Of a DNA stretch of 64,000 bases, positions 34,570 through 43,550 are shown in pieces. This stretch comes from Kitasatospora cinereorecta (lineage in GTDB: Bacteria; Actinomycetota; Actinomycetes; Streptomycetales; Streptomycetaceae): the NCBI RefSeq assembly GCF_024172095.1, contig NZ_JAMZDX010000004.1:1054001-1118000 (forward strand). Reading direction: 5' to 3'. Below the pieces are notes generated by a model. The model was not told the origin of the DNA, made no database searches, and worked only from the letters and a program-made list of their open reading frames with translations. Position 1 is the stretch's first letter. Each line of letters opens with the position of its first letter. Position numbers and translations under genes: made by a program.

Positions 34570-35655
34570 ATGACCACCGCAACCACCCTGGTCCTCGGCG
34601 CCAACGGCTTCATCGGCCGCTGGCTCACCCTCGAACTGCTCAATGCCGGGGAGCACGTCGCCGTCGGCGTCCGCGGCGGCCGCGACGCCGGTCTCCGCGC
34701 CTGGCTCGGCGACCACGGCGCGCCCGACCTCACCGCCCTCACCACCGTCGCGGTCGACGTCTCCCGCCCCGGCCTCGGCCTCTCCCCCGCCGACGAGGAG
34801 CGGCTGGCCGACGTCCGGGACGTGGTCAACCTGGCCGCGCTGTACCGCTTCGGGCTCTCCCGGGCCGAGGCGGTCGCGGTCAACGTGGACGGCGCCGTGA
34901 ACGCCGCCCGCTGGGCCGCCGGCCGGCCGCGGCTGCGCCGCCTGGTGCACCTCTCCGGCTACCGGGTGGGCCGCGAGGCCACCGCCGTGCACCCGCTGCC
35001 GGACGCCGACCTGCGCTACCGCACCGAGGGCGCGTACGAGGCGTCCAAGCGCGAGGGCGACGCGGCGGTCCGGGTCCTCGCGGCGCAGCTGGGGCTGCCG
35101 CTGACGGTGGTGAGCCCGGGTGTGGTGATCGGGCACTCGAACACCGGCGAGGCGGGCCAGTACATCGGGCTGGCGCCGCTGGTGGAGCAGTTGTGGCAAG
35201 GCCGGCTGCCGGCCCTCGCGGGGAGTCGACGCACCTTCGTGCCGGTGGTGGCGGTCGACCACCTGGCGGCGTTCCTGGCGGCGGCGCCGCGCCATGACAC
35301 CGGGCCGGTCCAGCTCCACACGGTGCTGGACCCGGCCACCCCGCCGCTGCCCGAGCTGATCGCGACGGTCGCCCGCCGGCTGGGCGTCCGGGCGCCGCGC
35401 GCGGTGCTGCCGGTCGGCCTGGTGCGCCGGCTGCCGCGCCGGCTGACCGGGGCCGACCCGGAGTCGCTGACCTTCCTGTCCGAGGACCGGTACGACACCG
35501 CCTCCGCCGAGCGGCTGGAGGCCGCGGCGGGGCTGGCCCATCCGCCGGTGGACGAGCTGCTCGGCCGCTGGGCGCTGCGGCTGGTCGCCGACCGCTTCGG
35601 CGCGGCGGATGCGGTGGGGACCGTTCCTGCGGGACCGTCGACTACCGGCCGGTAG
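34570..35655 (+). CDS. NAD-dependent epimerase/dehydratase (extended SDR)
   Basis: A 361-aa extended short-chain dehydrogenase. The nucleotide site is TLVLGANGFIGRWLTLELL; VVNLAALYRFG is the beta4 motif. The catalytic Tyr-x3-Lys is present as YEASK in TEGAYEASKREGD, with Ser in VHLSGYRVG. VVSPGVVIG and VPVVAVDHLAAFL follow. The substrate is unknown. It sits 97 bp after the TetR gene and shares its half-site, so it is the likely target. Confidence 0.85.
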   Translation: MTTATTLVLGANGFIGRWLTLELLNAGEHVAVGVRGGRDAGLRAWLGDHGAPDLTALTTVAVDVSRPGLGLSPADEERLADVRDVVNLAALYRFGLSRAEAVAVNVDGAVNAARWAAGRPRLRRLVHLSGYRVGREATAVHPLPDADLRYRTEGAYEASKREGDAAVRVLAAQLGLPLTVVSPGVVIGHSNTGEAGQYIGLAPLVEQLWQGRLPALAGSRRTFVPVVAVDHLAAFLAAAPRHDTGPVQLHTVLDPATPPLPELIATVARRLGVRAPRAVLPVGLVRRLPRRLTGADPESLTFLSEDRYDTASAERLEAAAGLAHPPVDELLGRWALRLVADRFGAADAVGTVPAGPSTTGR

Positions 35656-35777
35656 GTACTGTTTCGGCCGAGTTCACCGGATGCTCCTCCGACGTCTTGA
35701 AGCATGGACACCGGCCCGAGTTGACTGCACAACAGCCGTCGATCGACGGGCCCCGACACCCCCTGCGGAGCAGCTCC

Positions 35778-36800
35778 ATGCCCCTGCCGACCGTCCGCCG
35801 CGCCTCCGGACTCGCTGCCTCCAGACTTACTGCCTCCGGTCTCGCCGCCGTCTGCACCGCCGCAGCCGTGGTCGCCGGGCCGCTCGCCGCCGCCCCGGCC
35901 GCGCACGCGGAGACCGCGCCGACCACCGCGCGTCCGCTCAACGTCCTGACGTACAACGTCTTCCTGATGAGCACCGGCCTGTACCCGAACTGGGGCCAGG
36001 CGTACCGGGCGAAGGCGATCGCCGGCGCGGACTTCTTCCAGGGCCACGACGTGGTGGTCCTCCAGGAGGCGTTCGACAACGCGGCCTCGGACGCGCTGAC
36101 CGCGCAGGCGTCGGCCGCGTACCCGTACCACACCCCGGTGGTGGGCCGCTCGACCAGCGGCTGGGACGCGACCGGCGGCAGCTACAGCTCGACCACCCCG
36201 GAGGACGGCGGGGTGACGCTGCTCTCCAAGTGGCCGATCCTGCACAAGGAGCAGTACGTCTACAAAGACGCGTGCGGCAGCGACTGGTGGTCGAACAAGG
36301 GCTTCGTCTACGCCGTACTCAACGTCGACGGGCAGCGCACCCACGTGGTCGGCACCCACCTGCAGTCCACCGACTCGGGCTGCGCGAGCGGCCGGCCGGC
36401 CACCGTGCGGGCCGCGCAGCTGGACGCGATGAAGGCGTTCCTGGACAGCAAGCGGATCCCGGCGGACGAGCCGATCGTGGTGGCGGGCGACCTGAACATC
36501 AACTCGCACGACTCCGAGTACCCGGCGCTGCTGGCCCACGGCAACCTGGCCCCGGCGACCACCCGCGACGGCTGGACCAACTCCTTCGACACCGTCGACA
36601 ACTCCATCGCGGCCTACCGCTACCCGGGCGAGCCCCAGGAGGACCTGGACTACGTCCTGTACCGGGCCGACCACGCCCGCCCGCAGAACTACACCAACAC
36701 GGTGCACCGCTTCCACAGCACCCCGTGGACCGTCTCCAGCTGGGGCAGGAGCTACACCTACAGCGACCTCTCCGACCACTACCCGCTGATCGCGGGCTGA
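35778..36800 (+). CDS. Secreted sphingomyelinase C-like phosphodiesterase
   Basis: A 340-aa exported enzyme. The signal peptide runs from MPLPTVRRASGLAAS through an Ala-rich core to PAAHAETA. The EEP fold shows LNVLTYNVFLMSTG, VVVLQEAFD (metal Glu), GTHLQSTDSGC, VVAGDLNINSHD and SDHYPLIAG (catalytic His). This order matches bacterial neutral sphingomyelinases and related phospholipases C, which cleave the phosphodiester of sphingomyelin or similar lipids. The ATG at 35778 is preferred over one 81 bp upstream because the signal peptide starts there. Confidence 0.88.
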   Translation: MPLPTVRRASGLAASRLTASGLAAVCTAAAVVAGPLAAAPAAHAETAPTTARPLNVLTYNVFLMSTGLYPNWGQAYRAKAIAGADFFQGHDVVVLQEAFDNAASDALTAQASAAYPYHTPVVGRSTSGWDATGGSYSSTTPEDGGVTLLSKWPILHKEQYVYKDACGSDWWSNKGFVYAVLNVDGQRTHVVGTHLQSTDSGCASGRPATVRAAQLDAMKAFLDSKRIPADEPIVVAGDLNINSHDSEYPALLAHGNLAPATTRDGWTNSFDTVDNSIAAYRYPGEPQEDLDYVLYRADHARPQNYTNTVHRFHSTPWTVSSWGRSYTYSDLSDHYPLIAG

Positions 36801-36813
36801 TCCGGCCGACCCT

Positions 36814-36847
36814 GCCCACGACCCGACCCCGCCCACGACCCGACCCC
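36814..36847. repeat. 17-bp tandem repeat, two exact copies
   Basis: GCCCACGACCCGACCCC occurs twice back to back, 13 bp after the sphingomyelinase-like stop codon. Confidence 0.9.
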
Positions 36848-36952
36848 GCCCCCGGGCAGACGCCGCGGCAAGCGCCCGGGGCGGATCGGGCGCAGGGTGG
36901 ACGTAGCAGCCCCAACCGGGGGCCCGGGCCACCCCGCGGGAGGTGCGGCGGC

Positions 36953-39382
36953 GTGATCAGCCACGACGCGTACGCGGTCGAGCCCTGGTGCCTGCGCGAG
37001 GAGCGGCTCGACCTGGCCGTGCTGCCGCAGAGCGAGTCGCTGTTCGCCCTCTCCAACGGCCACCTCGGCTGGCGCGGCACCCTGGACGAGGGCGAGCCGC
37101 ACGGCCTGCCGGGCAGCTACCTCAACGGCGTGTACGAATCCGTCCCGCTCACCACCGCCGAGCCAGTGTTCGGCCTCCCCCGCACCGAGCAGAGCGTCGT
37201 CAACGTCACCAACGGCCGGGTGATCCGGCTGCTGGTCGACGACCAGCCCTTCGACCTGCGCTACGGCCGGCTGCACGGCCACCGCCGCACCCTGGACCTG
37301 CGCACCGGCGTCCTGGAACGGGTGGTGGAGTGGTCGGCACCGTCGGGGCGGACGGTGCGGGTGCGCTCCTGGCGGCTGGTGTCGCTGACCCAGCGGGCGA
37401 TCGGCGCGGTCGCGTACGAAGTGGAACCGGTGGACGGCACCAGCCGGGTGGTGCTGCAGTCCGAGCTGCTGGCCAACGAACAGCTGCCGGGCGATCCGCC
37501 CCCGGCCCTGGCGGGCGAGGAACACGCCGCCGACGGCACCCGGCTGCGGCTGGTGCACCGCACCCGGCACAGCGGGCAGCGGCTGGCGGTGGCCGCCGAG
37601 CACACCGTGACCGGCGACGGGCACCCGGTGCTGGCCGCCGAGTCGACGCCGGACCTGGCCCGGCTCACCGTCACCGCCGAGCTGCGCCCTGGGCAGGTGC
37701 TGCGGCTGGAGAAGCTGGTGGCGCACGGCTGGTCGGCGGTGCGCACGCTGCCGGCGGTGCGCGGCCAGGTGGACGCGGCGCTCGCGGCCGCGCAGGACGC
37801 CGGCTGGTCCGGGCTGCTGGCCGAGCAGCGCGAGTTCCTGGACGCCTTCTGGGCCCGCGCCGACGTGGAACTCGACGGCGACCCGGAGATCCAGCAGGCC
37901 GTCCGCTTCGCGCTCTTCCAGGTGGAGCAGGCGGCGGCCCGCGCCGAGGAGCGGGCCGTGGCCGCCAAGGGCCTGACCGGCTCCGGACTGGACGGGCACT
38001 GCTTCTGGGACAGCGAGACCTTCGTGCTCCAGGTGCTGACCTACACCTCGCCCGGCGCGGTGGCCCAGGCCCTGCGCTGGCGGCACCGCACCCTGCCGGC
38101 GGCCCGGCGGCGGGCGCACCGGCTCGGCCTGGCGGGGGCGGCCTTCCCGTGGTCGACCATCGACGGCGAGGACTGCGCCGGGTACTGGCCCGCGGGGCTC
38201 GCCTCGTTCCACCTCAACGCCGACATCGCCGACGCCGTGGTCCGCTACACCTCCGCCACCGACGACCTACTGTTCGACCGCGAGGCCGGCCTCGAACTGC
38301 TGGTGCACACGGCCCGGTTGTGGCGCTCGCTCGGACACCACGACCGCGACGGCGCCTTCCACCTCGACGGGGTGACCGGCCCCGACGCGTACAGCGCGCT
38401 CGCGGACGACAACGTGTACACCAACCTGATGGCCCAGCAGAACCTGCGCGCCGCCGCCGACGCCGCCGAACGCAACGCCGACCTGGCGGTGGCCCTCGGG
38501 GTGAGCGACGAGGAGATCGCCGCCTGGCGGGAGGCCGCGCTGCACCTCGCCCTGCCGTACGACGAGGTGCTGGACGTCCACCAGCAGGCGGCGGGCTTCA
38601 CCCGGCACGAACCCTGGGACTTCGGGGCCACCCCGCCCGAGGAGTACCCGCTGGCCGAGCACCATCCGTACTTCCAGCTGTACCGCAAGCAGGTGGTCGA
38701 ACAGGCCGACCTGGTACTGGCGATGCAGCTGCGCGGCGAGGCGTTCAGCCCGGCGGAGAAGGCCCGCAACTTCGCCTACTACGAGGCGCTGACCGTCCGG
38801 GACTCGGCGCTCTCCGCGGCCGGCCAGGCCGTGCTGGCCGCCGAGGTGGGCCACCTGCGGCTGGCGTACGACTACCTCACCGAGTCGGCGCTGATGGACC
38901 TGGACGACCTGCGGCGCGACACTCGCGACGGCCTGCACCTGGCGGCCCTGGCCGGCACCTGGATCGCCCTGGTCGCCGGGTTCGGCGGAATGCGCCACCA
39001 CGGGGACACCCTCGCCTTCGCCCCGCGGCTGCCCGACCTGCTGGACCGGCTGGCGTTCACCATCCAGTTCCAGCGCCGCTCACTGCGGGTGGAGATCACC
39101 GCCGCCGAGGCCGAGTACCGCCTGGACGAAGGGCCGGAGCTGGAACTGTGGCACCACGGCGAAGCGTTGACCGTACCCCCGCACCGCGCGGTTCGCCGAC
39201 CGGTGCCGCCCGCACCCGAACTGCCCGAACCCGCCCAGCCGCCGGGCCGTCGGCCCCGGCGGCGGCCCGAACCGGACGCACCGGAGGCTTCCGACGTACC
39301 AGAGGTTTCCGACGCACCGCACGAGTCGGACGCACCACACGCGTCGGACGCACCGCACGAGTCCGCCCCTGACGAGGAGTGA
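36953..39382 (+). CDS. GH65 disaccharide phosphorylase-like protein with catalytic Glu replaced
   Basis: An 809-aa glycoside hydrolase family 65 protein (maltose, trehalose or kojibiose phosphorylase type). The N-terminal beta-sandwich begins EPWCLREERLDLAVLPQSES; the (alpha/alpha)6 barrel has GLDGHCFWDSETFVLQVLTY and later KQVVEQADLVLAM (phosphate-binding side). At residue 479 the motif normally GPDEY, whose Glu is the general acid, reads GPDAY, followed by an intact DDNVYTN. So catalysis is doubtful. The last 30 residues are Ser-Asp-Ala-Pro-His-Glu repeats. GTG at 36953 has GGGAGGTG upstream. Confidence 0.85.
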   Translation: MISHDAYAVEPWCLREERLDLAVLPQSESLFALSNGHLGWRGTLDEGEPHGLPGSYLNGVYESVPLTTAEPVFGLPRTEQSVVNVTNGRVIRLLVDDQPFDLRYGRLHGHRRTLDLRTGVLERVVEWSAPSGRTVRVRSWRLVSLTQRAIGAVAYEVEPVDGTSRVVLQSELLANEQLPGDPPPALAGEEHAADGTRLRLVHRTRHSGQRLAVAAEHTVTGDGHPVLAAESTPDLARLTVTAELRPGQVLRLEKLVAHGWSAVRTLPAVRGQVDAALAAAQDAGWSGLLAEQREFLDAFWARADVELDGDPEIQQAVRFALFQVEQAAARAEERAVAAKGLTGSGLDGHCFWDSETFVLQVLTYTSPGAVAQALRWRHRTLPAARRRAHRLGLAGAAFPWSTIDGEDCAGYWPAGLASFHLNADIADAVVRYTSATDDLLFDREAGLELLVHTARLWRSLGHHDRDGAFHLDGVTGPDAYSALADDNVYTNLMAQQNLRAAADAAERNADLAVALGVSDEEIAAWREAALHLALPYDEVLDVHQQAAGFTRHEPWDFGATPPEEYPLAEHHPYFQLYRKQVVEQADLVLAMQLRGEAFSPAEKARNFAYYEALTVRDSALSAAGQAVLAAEVGHLRLAYDYLTESALMDLDDLRRDTRDGLHLAALAGTWIALVAGFGGMRHHGDTLAFAPRLPDLLDRLAFTIQFQRRSLRVEITAAEAEYRLDEGPELELWHHGEALTVPPHRAVRRPVPPAPELPEPAQPPGRRPRRRPEPDAPEASDVPEVSDAPHESDAPHASDAPHESAPDEE
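39290..39365. repeat. 18-bp-period repeat coding SDAPH(E/A) in the GH65 tail
   Basis: Imperfect 18-bp units related to TCGGACGCACCGCACGAG recur at the 3' end of the GH65 gene and encode an acidic tail. Confidence 0.75.
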
Positions 39383-39388
39383 CCACTG

Positions 39389-40789
39389 ATGCCCATCGCC
39401 ACCGTCAACCCGGCCACCGGGGAGACCCTGGAGACCTTCGCCCCGCTCGACCCCGCCGCCCTGGAGCAGCGCCTCGCGCGCGCCGAGAGCGCGTTCGGGC
39501 ACTGGCGCACCACCGGATTCGCGGAGCGCGCCCGGCTGCTCCACCGGGCCGCCGACCTGCTGGACGAGCAGCTGGGGGAGATCGCCCGGACGATGACCCT
39601 GGAGATGGGCAAGCCGATCGGCGCGGCCCGTGCCGAGGCCGCCAAGTGCGCCAAGTCGATGCGCTGGTACGCCGACCGGGCGCCCGAGCTGCTCGCCGAC
39701 GAGCGCCCCTCGGCCGACGACATCGCCGACTCCGGTGGCGCGGGCGCGTTCGTCCGCTACCGGCCGCTGGGCGTGGTGCTGGCCGTGATGCCGTGGAACT
39801 TCCCGTTCTGGCAGGTGATCCGCTTCGCGGCGCCCGCGCTGATGGCGGGCAACGTCGGCCTGCTCAAGCACGCCTCGAACGTGCCGCGCACCGCGCTGGC
39901 ACTGGAGCGGCTGTTCGTGGAGGCCGGCTACCCGGAGGGCTGCTTCCAGACCCTGCTGATCGAGTCCCGCGCCGTGGAGGGTGTGATCCGAGACCGGCGG
40001 GTGGCGGCGGTCACCCTCACCGGCAGCGAGGGCGCCGGCCGCTCGGTGGCGTCGGTGGCCGGCGACGAGGTGAAGAAGAGCGTGCTGGAGCTGGGTGGCA
40101 GCGACCCCTTCCTGGTGCTGCCCTCGGCCGACCTGCCGGCCGCGGTGGCCCGGGCGGTGACCGCGCGGGTCCAGAACAACGGGCAGTCCTGCATCGCCGC
40201 CAAGCGCTTCATCGTGCACGCCGACGTGTACGACGCCTTCCTGGACGCCTTCGCCGAGCGGATGCGCTCGCTGGTCATCGGCGATCCGCTGGCGGAGGAC
40301 ACCGAGATCGGTCCGCTGGCCACCCGTCAGGGCCGCCAGGACCTGGAGGACCTGGTCGCCGACGCGGTCGAGCGCGGCGCCAAGGTCGACTGCGGCGGTG
40401 CCCGGCCCGAGGGGCTGTCCGACGCGCTGGCGGGCTGGTACTACCAGCCGACCGTGCTCTCCGAGGTGACGCCCGACATGCGGATCCACCACGAGGAGGC
40501 GTTCGGACCGGTCGCCACCGTGTACCGGGTGGAGAGCCTGGAGGAGGCCATCGACCTCGCCAACGACTCGCCGTTCGGCCTCAGTTCCAACGTGTGGACG
40601 TCCGACCCGGCCGAGCAGGAGGTCTGTGTGCGCGACCTCCAGGCCGGCGGCGTGTTCTTCAACGGGATGACGGCCTCGCACCCGGCCTTCCCCTTCGGCG
40701 GCGTCAAGCGCTCGGGGTACGGCCGGGAGCTGTCGGGGCACGGCATCCGGGAGTTCTGCAACATCACCACGGTGTGGCAGGGCCGCTGA
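39389..40789 (+). CDS. gabD: Succinate-semialdehyde dehydrogenase-like aldehyde dehydrogenase
   Basis: A 466-aa aldehyde dehydrogenase of the GabD type. GVVLAVMPWNFPFWQVIRF binds the cofactor, ELGGSDPF carries the general-base Glu, and NNGQSCIAAKRF the catalytic Cys. Starting IATVNPATGETL and ending GIREFCNITTVW are typical. It oxidises succinate semialdehyde to succinate with NAD(P) in GABA or putrescine breakdown; related aldehydes are possible. It starts 6 bp after the GH65 stop, so the two share a transcript, though no metabolic link is obvious. Confidence 0.88.
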   Translation: MPIATVNPATGETLETFAPLDPAALEQRLARAESAFGHWRTTGFAERARLLHRAADLLDEQLGEIARTMTLEMGKPIGAARAEAAKCAKSMRWYADRAPELLADERPSADDIADSGGAGAFVRYRPLGVVLAVMPWNFPFWQVIRFAAPALMAGNVGLLKHASNVPRTALALERLFVEAGYPEGCFQTLLIESRAVEGVIRDRRVAAVTLTGSEGAGRSVASVAGDEVKKSVLELGGSDPFLVLPSADLPAAVARAVTARVQNNGQSCIAAKRFIVHADVYDAFLDAFAERMRSLVIGDPLAEDTEIGPLATRQGRQDLEDLVADAVERGAKVDCGGARPEGLSDALAGWYYQPTVLSEVTPDMRIHHEEAFGPVATVYRVESLEEAIDLANDSPFGLSSNVWTSDPAEQEVCVRDLQAGGVFFNGMTASHPAFPFGGVKRSGYGRELSGHGIREFCNITTVWQGR

Positions 40790-40792
40790 GCC

Positions 40793-40826
40793 GTCGTACG
40801 GCAGGCTGAGTCGTACGGCAGGCTGA
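40793..40826. repeat. 17-bp tandem repeat, two exact copies
   Basis: GTCGTACGGCAGGCTGA occurs twice back to back between the gabD stop and the convergent small membrane protein gene. Confidence 0.9.
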
Positions 40827-40830
40827 TGGG

Positions 40831-41085
40831 TCAGGCGGGCGCCGCGTGCCGGTGTCCCGCCGCCCAGCGGCCCCAGATCTGGGCGACCAGGGCGAGGAAG
40901 GTGATGCCCCAGATCACCGCGAAGACGATCAGCAGCCACAGCTGGTCGATCTGCACCCCGACCATGGCCAGCCCGATCGACAGCGCGAGCAGCACCACCA
41001 GGGACGTGCTGTGCCTGCCCGTCATCCAGGTGTAGAAGCGCCTCATGGCGTTGGGCCGCCGGTGCGTGTTGGTGCTGCGAGCCAT
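40831..41085 (-). CDS. Small two-helix membrane protein
   Basis: An 84-aa protein with a basic N-terminus (THRRPNAMRRFYTWMTGRH) and two hydrophobic helices (STSLVVLLALSIGLAMVG and LWLLIVFAVIWGITFLALV), ending in a His-containing tail. The start at 41085 excludes a 31-residue upstream in-frame extension without protein character. No family recognised. It is convergent with gabD. Confidence 0.6.
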   Translation of the reverse strand: MARSTNTHRRPNAMRRFYTWMTGRHSTSLVVLLALSIGLAMVGVQIDQLWLLIVFAVIWGITFLALVAQIWGRWAAGHRHAAPA

Positions 41086-41202
41086 CGCGCCCACCTCCGA
41101 TCCGTCGTCCGGACCCCGTCTCCGAGTATGGCCCCGGTGCCCGCGATCGGCTCGGCAGTCCCCGAACGGCCCGGCCACGGCGCCGCTCAGCCGCCCAGCC
41201 GC

Positions 41203-41847
41203 TCAGCCCGCCTGCGGGGCGCCGAGCGCGGCGCGGACCATCGCGGTGACCACGGGGACGGCCGCCCGCAGGTCGCCGTCGGCCCCCTCGGATCCGTCGG
41301 CCTCGGGTCCGGCGACATCCGCGACCCCTGCGACCTCCGCGGCCAGCGCGTCGAAGGTCTCGAACGAGGTCAGCACGTACAGCCGGGCCGCCGCGCCCTC
41401 CGGCGCGCCCGGCAGCCGGCCGACCAGCACCGCGGCGCCCTGGCGGCGGCGGGCGTCCCGCGCCGCGATCACCCGGCCGACCTCGTCGTCCAGCGCCGCG
41501 AGGGCGCGCAGTCGGCGGTTGCAGCGCCGGTCCACCGCCCAGAAGCCGCCGAACACCGCGACGAACCGGTCCACCCCCGCCCACGGGTCGGCGGCGGTGA
41601 ACGCCTCGGCGAGGCGCTCCATCCCGCCGCCGGCGGCCAGCGCGTCGCACACCGCCTCCAGCAGCCCGGTCTTCGAGCCGAACTGGTAGTAGACGGTGGC
41701 CCGGGCGACGTCCGCCCGGCGGGCCACCGCGTCCAGCGAGAGCGCGCCGGTCTCCGCCAACTGTCCGCGGGCGGCCTCGACGATCCGGGCCCGGGTCTCG
41801 TCGACCTCGGCCTGCCGCTGTCCCATCCGGTAGGACCGGGGGCTCAT
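41203..41847 (-). CDS. TetR family regulator
   Basis: A 214-aa TetR protein. The HTH is RARIVEAARGQLAETGALSLDAVARRADVARATVYYQFGSKTGLL, followed by a helical ligand domain with DRFVAVFGGFWAVDRRCNRRL. It lies 85 bp downstream of an SDR gene on the same strand. The SDR gene is divergent from an NAD(P)-binding protein gene across a 29-bp palindrome; this regulator is the best local candidate to bind it. Confidence 0.87.
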   Translation of the reverse strand: MSPRSYRMGQRQAEVDETRARIVEAARGQLAETGALSLDAVARRADVARATVYYQFGSKTGLLEAVCDALAAGGGMERLAEAFTAADPWAGVDRFVAVFGGFWAVDRRCNRRLRALAALDDEVGRVIAARDARRRQGAAVLVGRLPGAPEGAAARLYVLTSFETFDALAAEVAGVADVAGPEADGSEGADGDLRAAVPVVTAMVRAALGAPQAG

Positions 41848-41932
41848 CGCTCTCCTCCATCGGCTGTCCGCACTCCGCGGCCTTCGCGAACTGGCAGTAT
41901 CCCCGATCGCCCGCGGCCGTACGGCGTCCCGG

Positions 41933-42697
41933 TCAGACCATGACCCGGCCGCCGCTCACGTCCAGGGTCTGCCCGGTGATCCAGCCGGAGGCGTCGGAGG
42001 CCAGGAACAGCGCCGCCCCCGCGACGTCCGCGGGCTCGCCGAGCCGCCCCAGCGGATGCAGGGCGGCGACCTTCCGCTCCACCTCCGGCCCCATCAGCGC
42101 GGCCGTCCGCTCGGTGCGCACCGCCCCCGGGGCGATCGCGTTCACCCGCACCCCGCGGCCCGCCACCTCCGCGGCCAGGTGGCGGGTGAACATCAGCACG
42201 CCCGCCTTGGCGGCGGCGTACGCGGCACCGGACCCGCCCGGCATCCGGCCCGCCGTGGACGCCATCGTGACCACCGAGCCGGCGCCGCGCTCCACCAGGC
42301 CGGGCAGGAACGCGGAGACGGTCAGAAAGGTGGCGGTGAGATTGCCGTCCACCACCGAGCGCCAGTGCTCCGCGCTCTCGCGCACGGTCGGCACCGGAGC
42401 ACCGTCGCCGCCCGCGAACGCGGCCAGCACGGACACCGCTCCGAGCCGCTCCCCGATCTCGGCGGCGGCCCCGGCCAGCGCGGCGGCGTCGGTGCAGTCG
42501 GCCGCCACGCCGAGGGCCCGGGCGCCGCCCGCCCGCAGCTCCCCGGCGACCGCGTCGAGCGCGGTCCGGTCGCGGCCGAGGACGGCGACGGCGGCGCCCT
42601 GCCGGGCGAACGCCCGGGCGGTTCCCGCCCCGATTCCGCGGCTTCCGCCGGTGATCACGACGACCCGTCCGGCCAGGTCGGAGTACTGGGCTTCCAT
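41933..42697 (-). CDS. SDR family oxidoreductase
   Basis: A 254-aa classical short-chain dehydrogenase. The cofactor motif is VVVITGGSRGIGAGTARAFA; NNAG is replaced by FAGGDG in the beta4 region; the catalytic Ser and Tyr-x3-Lys lie in MASTAGRMPGGSGAAYAAAK (Tyr at AAYAAAK). GAVRTERT and GQTLDVSGG complete it. The form resembles FabG-like 3-ketoacyl or secondary alcohol dehydrogenases; the substrate is unknown. ATG 42697 has GAGGGAG upstream. Confidence 0.87.
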   Translation of the reverse strand: MEAQYSDLAGRVVVITGGSRGIGAGTARAFARQGAAVAVLGRDRTALDAVAGELRAGGARALGVAADCTDAAALAGAAAEIGERLGAVSVLAAFAGGDGAPVPTVRESAEHWRSVVDGNLTATFLTVSAFLPGLVERGAGSVVTMASTAGRMPGGSGAAYAAAKAGVLMFTRHLAAEVAGRGVRVNAIAPGAVRTERTAALMGPEVERKVAALHPLGRLGEPADVAGAALFLASDASGWITGQTLDVSGGRVMV

Positions 42698-42768
42698 CGC
42701 TGCTCGCTCCCTCGGGTTCGCGCCGGCTCCGAGCCGGTTTCGCGTGGTGCGGTTCTGTGGTTCCCTTG

Positions 42769-42797
42769 TTTCAGTCATACAGCCTGTCTGAATGAAA
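42769..42797. promoter_or_regulatory. 29-bp imperfect palindrome between divergent oxidoreductase genes
   Basis: The half-site sequence TTTCA-x-TCA-x-ACAG pairs around a central C with CTGT-x-TGA-x-TGAAA, so 12 of 14 base pairs match. It sits in the 139-bp gap between genes starting at 42697 and 42837 and has the size of a TetR dimer-pair operator. Confidence 0.6.
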
Positions 42798-42836
42798 TTC
42801 CAGTGGGCAGCACGGGCAGCACAGGAGGAGAACCCG

Positions 42837-43472
42837 ATGAAACTCGCCGTCCTCGGCGCCGCCGGACGCACCGGCCGCCTGGTCACCGACCTCGCCCTCG
42901 CGGCCGGCCACACCGTCACCGCGGTCGTCCGCGACCCGGCCCGGCTGCCCGCCTTCACCCACGGCACGCCGCACGCCGTCCGGGCCGACGTCCACGACCC
43001 CGGCAGCCTGCTCGACCCCCTCACCGGCCAGGACGCCGTGATCGCCACGCTCGGCACCACCGGCCGCGCCGCCACCACCGTCTTCTCCGACGCCGCCCGC
43101 CAACTCGCCGACGCCGCTGCCGGCGGCGGGGCGCGCCGCATCCTGGTGATGTCCTCCGCCGGCCTCGAGACCGCCCATCTCCCGTTCGCCCAGCGGATGG
43201 TGAGCCGCCTGGTGGTCGACCGCCTCTACCGGGAGATCCACCACGACCTCGCCCGCATGGAGGACCTGCTCACCGCCTCCACCGCCGACTGGACCGTCCT
43301 GCGCGTCCCCCTGCTCAAGGACGGCCCCGCCTCCCCCACCCCCCGCACCGCCGTGGACCGCCCCCTCCCCCGCGCCGGCACCGCCACCCGCGCCACCGTC
43401 GCCACCTGGCTCGTCCACCACCTCGACGCCCCCGACACCGTCCACCACCGCATCACCCTCGCCGACGCCTGA
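42837..43472 (+). CDS. NAD(P)H-binding atypical SDR protein
   Basis: A 211-aa protein of the NmrA/flavin-reductase-like atypical SDR group. It opens MKLAVLGAAGRTGRLVTDLALAAGHTVTAVVRDP; the second hallmark is RILVMSSAGLET with no Tyr-x3-Lys, as usual in the group. Such proteins act as quinone or flavin reductases or as redox sensors. The ATG at 42837 has AGGAGGAGAA upstream. It is divergent from the SDR gene and probably shares its palindromic operator. Confidence 0.82.
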   Translation: MKLAVLGAAGRTGRLVTDLALAAGHTVTAVVRDPARLPAFTHGTPHAVRADVHDPGSLLDPLTGQDAVIATLGTTGRAATTVFSDAARQLADAAAGGGARRILVMSSAGLETAHLPFAQRMVSRLVVDRLYREIHHDLARMEDLLTASTADWTVLRVPLLKDGPASPTPRTAVDRPLPRAGTATRATVATWLVHHLDAPDTVHHRITLADA

Positions 43473-43550
43473 CCGGGCCGAGGAGTGGCCGGGACCGCTC
43501 ACCCGGACGGCGGCGCGGCCGCGGGCGGCGGGACGGGTACGGACTCCGGT

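Noticed and set aside
35609..36952. A very long frame giving a 1257-aa protein ending with GH65
   Set aside because: The part before 36953 is the shadow of the sphingomyelinase-like gene in another frame; GTG 36953 has a ribosome-binding site and starts the GH65 fold.
39080..41860. 926-aa reverse frame over gabD and its neighbours
   Set aside because: Shadow frame; the real genes are gabD, the small membrane protein and TetR in other frames.
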